Assembly: GCA_910575055.1 (NCBI GenBank)
Contig: CAJTDC010000020.1
Coordinates: 1 to 53,636 of the forward strand
DNA length: 53,636 bases
Reading direction: 5' to 3'
From: Clostridia bacterium
GTDB lineage: Bacteria; Bacillota; Clostridia; Lachnospirales; Anaerotignaceae
Part shown: positions 1 to 5,620 of the stretch, in pieces
Position numbering within the stretch: the stretch's first letter is position 1
Layout: every line of letters starts with the position of its first letter
Notes under the pieces: generated by a model
Database searches by the model: none
What the model was told of the DNA's origin: nothing
What the model saw: the letters and a program-made list of their open reading frames with translations, nothing else
Program-made: the position numbers and the translations under genes

Positions 1-349
1 TCCCACTTATGTAATTTGGTGAAAACATTCTTTTTCTAATATTTTTTAATAATGTTTTTACTTCTTTTTTGAATTGCTTTGCAATAGGCTTCCTGCTCTG
101 CATCAACACCTCATATAATCCATCTTCTGTTAAAAACCACATTTCTTGATTTCCGCCAAGGGTCGGAATAATGTTCCGAACCTTTTCATCTTCATCAACG
201 TTGCTAATCATTTTATTGATACTGCTTACATCATAGTCAATCCATTCTGCAACTTCCTTTGCTAAAAACAAGGGGTCTTCAAAATCTCCATACATTGTTA
301 GCTGTTTTTCTAATATCTCCCTTTGCTCAATTACTTGTAATACACTCAT
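1..349 (-). CDS. BRO-family phage antirepressor, N-terminal part
   Basis: Reading leftward from an ATG at 349, behind an AAAGGAAA ribosome site, an open frame runs 116 codons and leaves the window with no stop. Visible blocks are PLFLAKEVAEWIDYD near residues 28-42, VDEDEK near 55, and WFLTEDGLYEVLMQSRKP near 75-92. These are hallmarks of the BRO-N domain, a DNA-binding module of phage antirepressors that typically relieve CI-type repression. The C-terminal domain lies outside the window, so the subtype cannot be given. It sits beside a Cro/CI-like pair in the same element, which fits an anti-repression role. Confidence 0.8.
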   Translation of the reverse strand, partial: MSVLQVIEQREILEKQLTMYGDFEDPLFLAKEVAEWIDYDVSSINKMISNVDEDEKVRNIIPTLGGNQEMWFLTEDGLYEVLMQSRKPIAKQFKKEVKTLLKNIRKRMFSPNYISG

Positions 350-407
350 TTGTTATTTTCCTTTCATTTTTTATTCCACAGCTTGAATACATATATTATT
401 TCATTTA

Positions 408-626
408 TTATCTTGCTGCTCTTTCATAAAGTTCAGTAAGATAAACATATTCACAATCTTGAAAAAACTTTTTATGCATAGTTTCTAATTCTTCTACTTT
501 AAAAGAGGTTTTACAATTAAGTTTATTCGCTAATGCGTTTCTTGATAATCCTATACTTTCTGCTACTTCTTTCTTTGTATATCCTCTTTTAGCTATTTCA
601 GCCATTAAATTCCCATAAACCTTCAT
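408..626 (-). CDS. Cro-like helix-turn-helix regulator
   Basis: This 72-residue protein starts MKVYGNLMAEIAKRGYTKKE and contains an XRE-type helix-turn-helix (KKEVAESIGLSRNALANKL, about residues 18-36). It resembles the short DUF739-like phage regulators. It is transcribed divergently from the CI-like gene at 781, and both promoters share one set of GCATTTGC operators. By analogy with lambdoid switches I infer the Cro-like lytic regulator role. The start ATG at 626 follows AAAGGGGAC. The BRO gene lies 58 bp downstream on the same strand and may be co-transcribed. Confidence 0.75.
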   Translation of the reverse strand: MKVYGNLMAEIAKRGYTKKEVAESIGLSRNALANKLNCKTSFKVEELETMHKKFFQDCEYVYLTELYERAAR

Positions 627-649
627 AAACTAGTCCCCTTTCTATTTTT

Positions 650-730
650 CGCATTTGCGTTTTATATTTATATAATAATACGCATTTGAACATTTGTCAA
701 TCTTTTTATAAAAAAATATTTGCATTTGCA
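650..730. promoter_or_regulatory. Three operator copies of a phage-type genetic switch
   Basis: CGCATTTGCG (650-659), CGCATTTGAA (681-690) and TGCATTTGCA (721-730) share the core GCATTTG. The third is extended to ATTTGC-ATTT-GCAAAT, a perfect 6-bp inverted repeat. One copy lies between the -35 and -10 of the leftward promoter, one just downstream of that promoter, and one over the -35 of the rightward promoter. This is the layout expected for two competing repressors. Confidence 0.65.
672..700 (-). promoter_or_regulatory. Promoter of the Cro-like gene
   Basis: On the minus strand TTGACA (700-695) and TATTAT (677-672) are separated by exactly 17 bp. An operator copy (681-690) sits in the spacer, so a bound repressor should block RNA polymerase. 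Confidence 0.7.
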
Positions 731-747
731 AATTTATGTGTTATACT
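720..747 (+). promoter_or_regulatory. Promoter of the CI-like gene
   Basis: TTGCAT (720-725) and TATACT (742-747) are 16 bp apart, and a TGTG sequence precedes the -10. The -35 lies inside operator 721-730, so the gene is probably autoregulated. Confidence 0.55.
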
Positions 748-780
748 TATCCTAAATTTAAAGGAGGATAATATATTACT

Positions 781-1140
781 ATGTTACCTATATATGAAAA
801 AATTGATTTTCTATTAAAGTTAAACCACTTAAAACAAAATAATATGTGTGAAGCGATAAAAATTCCTACTTCTACGTATTCCAGTATGAAACAAAGAAAT
901 TCAAAAAGTATTTCTATAGATACAATTAGAGATATTTCTAGTTTCTTTAACATATCTATTGATTACTTTTTAAATAATGAAGTAGAAAAGAAAAATTATA
1001 AAGAATTTTTACTTGATAATTCTAATAAAATAGCTCAAGAAATAACACAAAAATATAGTATGTTAAATGAAGACAACAAGACACTTGTATTAACCCTCAT
1101 AAATTCTTTAATAGAAATTCAAAATAAAGATACTCCTTAA
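781..1140 (+). CDS. CI-like XRE repressor
   Basis: The protein has 119 residues with an N-terminal helix-turn-helix of the XRE type: residues 1-62 include NNMCEAIKIPTSTYSSMKQR and the typical C-terminal helix FFNISIDYFLNN. A polar lysine/asparagine-rich tail of about 55 residues follows, with no peptidase S24 (LexA-like) domain. It would therefore be relieved by an antirepressor, such as the BRO protein at 1-349, rather than by self-cleavage. The start ATG at 781 lies 13 bp after AAGGAGG. A terminator follows directly. Assigning it as the lysogenic repressor is inference from position and fold. Confidence 0.75.
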   Translation: MLPIYEKIDFLLKLNHLKQNNMCEAIKIPTSTYSSMKQRNSKSISIDTIRDISSFFNISIDYFLNNEVEKKNYKEFLLDNSNKIAQEITQKYSMLNEDNKTLVLTLINSLIEIQNKDTP

Positions 1141-1144
1141 TACA

Positions 1145-1173
1145 AAAGACAGAAGGCATTTTCTTCTGTCTTT
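1145..1173 (+). terminator. Terminator after the CI-like gene
   Basis: AAAGACAGAAG (1145-1155) pairs with CTTCTGTCTTT (1163-1173) across a 7-base loop and runs into T-rich sequence. Confidence 0.75.
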
Positions 1174-1342
1174 TTTCTTTTCTCTCTATGTTTCTAATTT
1201 TGTCCTCTTATTGATATATAACCACCCTCTTTTTCTTTTTGTTACCCTTCTTTCTTTTTAATCTATTTTTAATCTTTCTATTTTCTATTGCTTGCTGATG
1301 CAGCATGAAGCGTTTATGTCCCTATAAATTGATTTCCTTGCT

Positions 1343-1621
1343 TCACTTTACCCCTTTCTCTTTGCCAGTTATTTTTTTATTTTTCCCTTCTTCTTTTAAA
1401 AATTCTTCTTCTAAAACATCTATTAAAAATCTTACAAATTCCATACAGGAACCTTTTTTTAAATTTTTTTCTCTGAAAAATGCCTTTATCATCTTTATAA
1501 TTCCTTCGATAAGCTCATCTCTTACCGTGCCGAAAGTGCCTTTCATTTCTATGTCAGCTTTTACTTTTGCTCTTGCTCCTTTTATGGCATAGGATTCTTT
1601 TTCAAATTTTGCTTTTATCAT
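1343..1621 (-). CDS. Small hypothetical protein of the element
   Basis: A 92-residue lysine/glutamate-rich reading frame begins MIKAKFEKESYAIKGARAKV behind AGAGGAAG. It is predicted mostly helical, with no signal peptide or membrane segment. I do not recognise the family. It lies downstream of the truncated parA on the same strand. Composition and the ribosome site favour a real gene over chance. The opposite-strand frame over the same bases reads as low-complexity Ser/Phe sequence, as expected for a shadow. Confidence 0.45.
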   Translation of the reverse strand: MIKAKFEKESYAIKGARAKVKADIEMKGTFGTVRDELIEGIIKMIKAFFREKNLKKGSCMEFVRFLIDVLEEEFLKEEGKNKKITGKEKGVK

Positions 1622-2095
1622 TTTTTTCTTCCTCTTTTCTCTAAATTGTTTTTTCTTATTTTGATACTACACTGAACTATTTTTCATTCTTTTTCATTTT
1701 TACACTTTGCCATTCTTTTTGAACCATTTTTTTGCTTTTTCTTTTCCTGTCTTCTCAACCCCTTGATTTTACTAGCTTTTCTGATTGGCGAACAAAATGC
1801 CTAGTTCGTCAATATTAGTTCGTCAATATTTTCCTTCTTCTTCCAGCTCTTTTTTTGTTTTTTTCCCTTTTAAAAAACTGTTAAACCTTGATTTTACTAG
1901 CTTTTAAAAAAGTTAAAAAAAAAGTTAAAAAATCCTTCTCATTTTTTTAACTCCTCCCTTTTGCTCCTGTTTTCCCTTTTTCCCCCGTCCACCAAGAATG
2001 TCAATTCTTTTTTGTTTTTTCTTGCAATCCCTTGCTATTCCTACATCTCCCGCTTTTTTAATATTTTTTCCACCCTCTTTTTTTTGCCATTCTTT
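1622..2095. other. Gene-free, T-rich gap with repeats
   Basis: No convincing gene is seen here. The stretch is strongly pyrimidine-rich on the plus strand and holds two copies of CCTTGATTTTACTAGCTTTT (1761-1780 and 1886-1905) and a tandem 14-bp repeat at 1802-1829. It lies exactly where a ParB-like partner and the missing end of parA would be expected, so it may be a rearranged partition region. Confidence 0.5.
1802..1829. repeat. Tandem 14-bp repeat
   Basis: TAGTTCGTCAATAT occurs twice head to tail without a mismatch (1802-1815, 1816-1829). The GTTCGTC half faces a GGCGAAC at about 1787-1793, giving an imperfect dyad. Confidence 0.7.
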
Positions 2096-2740
2096 CTACC
2101 CCATTACATCATAATTTTGATGTAAAAGAGTTACCAGTTCTTTAGAATAATTGGTTCTCATATTTGCCATTGTAATCAGTATTCCACTTATATCTAATTT
2201 TCTGTTGATACACATTCTTACTCTGGAAATTGTTTTGATTAACTGCTCCAAACCTTTTATAGATAAATATTGTGCCTGCACTGGTATTAACACGGTATCT
2301 GCAAAGGCAAGAGAGTTGATTGTCAACATTCCCAATGATGGAGAACAATCCACTATAATATAATCATATTTATCTCTTAATACTTTTAAAGAGTTTCTTA
2401 ATACAGTTTCTCTGCTCATTGTATTGACAAGTGCTGCTTCTAATCCAGATAATTCGATATTAGAAGGTAATAAATCTACTTTTTCTTTGTGATGTAAAAT
2501 ACTTTTTAACACATTGCTTTTAATGTTACTCTCACTCATATATTGCCCCATAATACTGGCGATTGTCGTTTCTATTTGTTCTGGTTGGTATCCTAAACTT
2601 AATGTCAATGACGCTTGTGCGTCCATATCTACTAACAGTACCTTTTTTTCTGCTCTTGCTAAACCGATTCCTAAATTGACAGTAGTAACTGTTTTGCCTA
2701 CTCCACCTTTTTGATTACAAATAGCTATTACTTTTGCCAT
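2096..2740 (-). pseudogene. ParA/Soj-family partition ATPase, C-terminally truncated
   Basis: The chosen start is the ATG at 2740 (MAKVIAICNQKGGVGKT), preceded by AAAGGAATGG. It has the deviant Walker A QKGGVGKTVTT near residues 9-19, Walker A' DMDAQASLT near 39-47, and Walker B YDYIIVDCSPSLG near 122-134, as in ParA/Soj/MinD-type ATPases that segregate plasmids and ICEs. The protein stops after about 214 residues at HQNYDVMG. Family members continue for about 40 more residues (IPRS-type motif and the last helices), so the 3' end is lost. No ParB gene follows. It could still make a protein, but normal partition function is doubtful. Confidence 0.7.
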
Positions 2741-2850
2741 ACTTACCATTCCTTTCATTTGCTTATTTTTTTGTCGTGTTTATGACAAATTCAGTTTTTA
2801 GTGCATTTTTTGGACATAAAATCTATTGGAAAAAGGGTATAAAAAGAAAA

Positions 2851-2896
2851 GACAAACCGTTTAAACCCTTGATTTTACTGGGTTTTCTGATTTGTC
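2851..2896. repeat. Nested inverted repeats carrying the CCTTGATTTTACT motif
   Basis: The outer arms GACAAA (2851-2856) and TTTGTC (2891-2896) enclose inner arms AAACCC (2863-2868) and GGGTTT (2880-2885). The core is a third copy of the motif found at 1761 and 1886. It lies between the truncated parA and the integrase fragment, so it could be a partition or recombination site. Confidence 0.5.
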
Positions 2897-2914
2897 TTAA
2901 TTATATCGTATGGA

Positions 2915-3082
2915 CATTCACACGTTGCGTACTTGATTAATAAAGGGGTTGACCCTATTTTGATAAAAGAAAGAGTAGGACATAAAGATATACGAATTAC
3001 ATTAAATACTTATGGTCATTTATATCCAAATCAGCAAAGAAAGATAGCAGATTTAATTGACAGTGAAAAAAATAAGCCTTAA
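2915..3082 (+). pseudogene. Tyrosine integrase, C-terminal fragment
   Basis: The frame reads HSHVAYLINKGVDPILIKE and then VGHKDIRITLNTYGHLYP before a TAA at 3080. This gives 55 codons of the catalytic domain of a phage-type tyrosine recombinase: the box II HxH, the GH pair and the nucleophilic tyrosine in NTYGHL. Everything upstream, including the first catalytic arginine and the DNA-binding domains, is absent. The expected arginine before HSH is a glycine codon, which marks the breakpoint. It is a dead remnant of an integrase replaced or cut by recombination near the inverted repeats at 2851-2896. Confidence 0.8.
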
Positions 3083-3204
3083 CAGCACCACCTGCTAAGA
3101 CTTGTGATAACTGAAGGACTTCTGTTATCTACCAATATAATATAAGTATAACAGAGGTTCTTCATTGTATCAATAGAATTTTATAAAAAAATGGAGGACT
3201 TTTT

Positions 3205-4167
3205 ATGAAAGAAGCAGATGTGAAAATGATTAAAATGTCAGATGTTCAAACACAGCCTATAGAATGGCTTTGGTATCCTTTTATCCCTTATGGAAAATTG
3301 ACTATTATTCAAGGTGACCCTGGTGATGGCAAAACGACACTTGCATTAAACATAGCAGCAAAATTGTCAAATGGTAGAGGATTAGAAAACGAAATTATGA
3401 CACAAGAGCCTGTAACAATTATCTATCAAACAGCAGAAGATGGTCTTGCAGATACAGTAAAGCCAAGACTAGAAAATGCAGAAGCAGATTGCCGTAAAAT
3501 ATTAGTGATTGATGAAAGCAGCAAATTATTGTCTATGACAGATGAAAGACTAGAAAAGGCTCTGATACAAACAAATGCAAAAGTGCTTATTTTAGACCCA
3601 ATACAGGCATATTTAGGCGGAGGAATAGACATGAATAGAGCAAATGAAGCAAGAAATATAACAAAGCAGTTAGGGATGTTAGCAGAAAAATATCAATGTG
3701 CTATTCTTTTAATTGGGCATATGAATAAGGCAGCAGGAAATAAAGCAGTATATAGAGGTATGGGTTCTATTGACTTTTTTGCAGTAGCAAGAAGTGTATT
3801 GCTAGTTGGTAGAGTAAAAGGAGAGCCTGATATTAGAGCTGTGGTTCAAATAAAAAATAATATTGCAGCTTTTGGACATTCCAAAGCATTTCGATTATCT
3901 GAAAGAGGATTTGAATGGCTAGGGGATTATGAAATTACTGCCGATGAAGTATTAGGCGGTATTGTCCCTAAAATAAATAAGCTGGAACAGGCAAAACAAA
4001 TGTTACAAAAACTTTCAGAAAGTTCAAACATGATACAAAGTAGTGAAATTTTTAGTATGGCTGATGAAAAAGGTATTTCTAGGAGAACATTAGAAACTGC
4101 AAAAAAAGAATTAAAAATAAAAGCAAAAAAAATGAATGATGTGTGGTATTGGGAATTCAATAAATGA
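3205..4167 (+). CDS. RepA-like AAA ATPase (AAA_25) of ICE/phage type
   Basis: The 320-residue protein has Walker A GDPGDGKTT near residues 38-46, Walker B VLILDPIQAYLG near 127-138, and IGHMNKAAGNKA near 170-181, typical of RecA-fold RepA/AAA_25 helicase-like ATPases on plasmids, phages and ICEs. The last 70 residues (SRRTLETAKKELKIKAKK) look like a winged-helix DNA-binding domain. The ATG at 3205 follows GGAGG. A dense cluster of GCAA-based short repeats begins 4 bp after the stop, as expected if the protein acts at a nearby replication origin. The role in element replication is inferred; the ATPase fold is clear. Confidence 0.8.
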   Translation: MKEADVKMIKMSDVQTQPIEWLWYPFIPYGKLTIIQGDPGDGKTTLALNIAAKLSNGRGLENEIMTQEPVTIIYQTAEDGLADTVKPRLENAEADCRKILVIDESSKLLSMTDERLEKALIQTNAKVLILDPIQAYLGGGIDMNRANEARNITKQLGMLAEKYQCAILLIGHMNKAAGNKAVYRGMGSIDFFAVARSVLLVGRVKGEPDIRAVVQIKNNIAAFGHSKAFRLSERGFEWLGDYEITADEVLGGIVPKINKLEQAKQMLQKLSESSNMIQSSEIFSMADEKGISRRTLETAKKELKIKAKKMNDVWYWEFNK

Positions 4168-4170
4168 ATA

Positions 4171-4500
4171 CCGCAACATTGCAAAAGGTTGCAAGGTTGC
4201 AAAAAATATAAAAATTTTACGGTCTTGCGGTTTTAATAAGAAAATAGTAAATAAGTATAAAAAATATATACTTTAAAAATATTTTTTATCATTATTAACA
4301 ATGGAATTTAGCTTTTGATGTAAAAAATATATAAATTATATAAAAAATATTTATTAATATTTATGAAATATTATATTGCAAAAAAGGAAGACCGCAAGAT
4401 TGCAAGATATAGAGATTTTGCAGCCTTGAAATTGCGGAGATGAAAAATGCAAGGATGCAAGATTGCAAAAAATAGAAATTTTGCGGACTTGCGGACTTGA
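4171..4500. repeat. Iteron-like GCAA repeats downstream of the RepA-like gene
   Basis: Two clusters (4171-4230 and 4376-4500) hold about a dozen copies of YYGCAAR or its complement. Several are spaced exactly 8 bp apart, for example at 4447, 4455 and 4463, and CCGCAAG alternates with TTGCAAG. Between them lies AT-only sequence. Short direct repeats plus an AT-rich stretch next to a RepA-like gene are what a replication origin looks like. No gene is seen between 4168 and 4522. Confidence 0.55.
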
Positions 4501-4522
4501 TGAAAGAAAGGAATGAATTGAT

Positions 4523-4756
4523 ATGAAAAACGTACAGATTTCACATGAACTTTTTATTGCACTTACAAAATATTTCTTTTTTGAACAAAAAAATTTATTA
4601 CCAGAAATACAAAGAGAATTAGAATAAAAGTTGGATGCTTTAGTAGCAAGAGAATTGTACACAAAATATAAAACAGCACCTACTGATGAAGAAAAAGAAA
4701 GAGCAAGACAAGAGTATTTAAACAGAAAGGGAATATACTCCAGCTTTCGCTGGTAA
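4523..4756 (+). pseudogene. Small conserved ICE protein broken by one stop codon
   Basis: From the ATG at 4523 (after GAAAGGAATG) the frame reads MKNVQISHELFIALTKYFF, meets TAA at 4625 after 34 codons, and continues open in the same frame through KLDALVARELYTKYKTAPTD to RKGIYSSFRW and a stop at 4754. From memory, this matches a 75-80 residue protein common in Firmicutes ICEs, sometimes annotated complexin-2, whose function is unknown. The single in-frame TAA replaces what should be a sense codon. Neighbouring remnants in the same ICE region make decay the simplest reading. A base-calling error is possible but less likely. Confidence 0.65.
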
Positions 4757-4780
4757 TCCCTTTTCTTTGATAACCAATGA

Positions 4781-4807
4781 CAGAAACGTGACACGTTTCT
4801 GTTTTTT
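4781..4807 (+). terminator. Rho-independent terminator
   Basis: CAGAAACGT (4781-4789) and ACGTTTCTG (4793-4801) form a perfect 9-bp stem with a 3-base loop, followed by six T. Confidence 0.8.
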
Positions 4808-5324
4808 AGTTAACAAGGAAAAATTGCCTTTTTAAGTACAAAAAGCAGTAATTTTGAACAGATGTATATAACTACTATTTGAAAACTTTGTATGTACAAC
4901 GTTTTTAGGAATGAGTATAAATAAAAGTATATAAAGTCAATAAAATAAAAATAGCCTTCAGAAATGTTGTAGCTACAACGCTATGAAATAGGGCATATAG
5001 CATTTTTTTATGTAAATGCTATTCTTTCTTAGTAGCAAAAAAGAAGTGAGAAAAACTTTTCTTTTCAGCTATTGAGAAAGAATTTTTTTTGCAAAATTTA
5101 CTTGAAAATAGTTTTATTTTTCAACAACAATTCTTATTAATAATACATCAAAGAGAGCTGAAAAAAATTTTCTATTTTAAGCTGCTAATAAATGGATTTT
5201 TTTGTAAAATTTTAAGAATGTAAGAAATTTTTCAGTTAAAAATTTTATTAAAAATGGTTTTATTTTTGATAGTAAAAATTATATGCAGTACAATAAAAAT
5301 GACATTCTAAAAAAAGGAAAAGCC
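4808..5324. other. Gene-free AT-rich region with two related palindromes
   Basis: No supported gene is present. TTGTATGTACAA (4888-4899, one central mismatch) and GTTGTAGCTACAAC (4966-4979, perfect) both continue into CG, so they look like two copies of one binding site. The rest is poly-A/T sequence. Confidence 0.5.
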
Positions 5325-5438
5325 ACACCGAAGGTGTTTTGTAAATTTCAAAAAAATTTACATTTGGGGTTTGGGGGAACACCAACAAGCGTGGAATGGG
5401 ATATCCCTTTCCCCTGCTTGCACTCGGTGCAGTCTCCT
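5325..5438. other. oriT-like block of inverted repeats
   Basis: Within about 115 bp there are ACACC-gaa-GGTGT (5325-5337), GTAAATTT and AAATTTAC (5341-5361), a G-run (TTGGGGTTTGGGGG, 5364-5377), AACACCAACAAGCG, GGGATATCCC (5398-5407) and TGCAC-tcg-GTGCA (5419-5431). This island is GC-rich in an otherwise AT-only gap. The layout resembles transfer origins found next to relaxase genes in clostridial ICEs. No relaxase adjoins it here, so it would be an orphan or mobilisable in trans. I base this on general resemblance, not an alignment. Confidence 0.35.
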
Positions 5439-5620
5439 TTTTTTGTACAGATTTTTGAGATTTACAATTATTTCTAATTTTGAAATTAACATTAAAAAAA
5501 TTATTTTTATTTTTTGTTTTTAAAATTATTTCAGTTAATAATTTTTTTTATAAAATATTCTGATTAATGACAAAATATGATATACTAATATTTAGTAATT
5601 TTTAATGGAGGGAATTGCAT

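Noticed and set aside
1305-1592. Plus-strand frame overlapping the small hypothetical gene
   Set aside because: Its product is low-complexity Ser/Phe/Ile sequence, typical of the antisense of a Lys/Glu-rich gene, and it has no ribosome site.
4447-4470. GCAA tandem units as a CRISPR or microsatellite
   Set aside because: The units are 8 bp, imperfect and clustered beside a RepA-like gene; iterons fit better.
5283-5477. 64-codon frame through the oriT-like block
   Set aside because: No ribosome site, and it crosses several inverted repeats; the structure of the DNA explains the region better than a protein.
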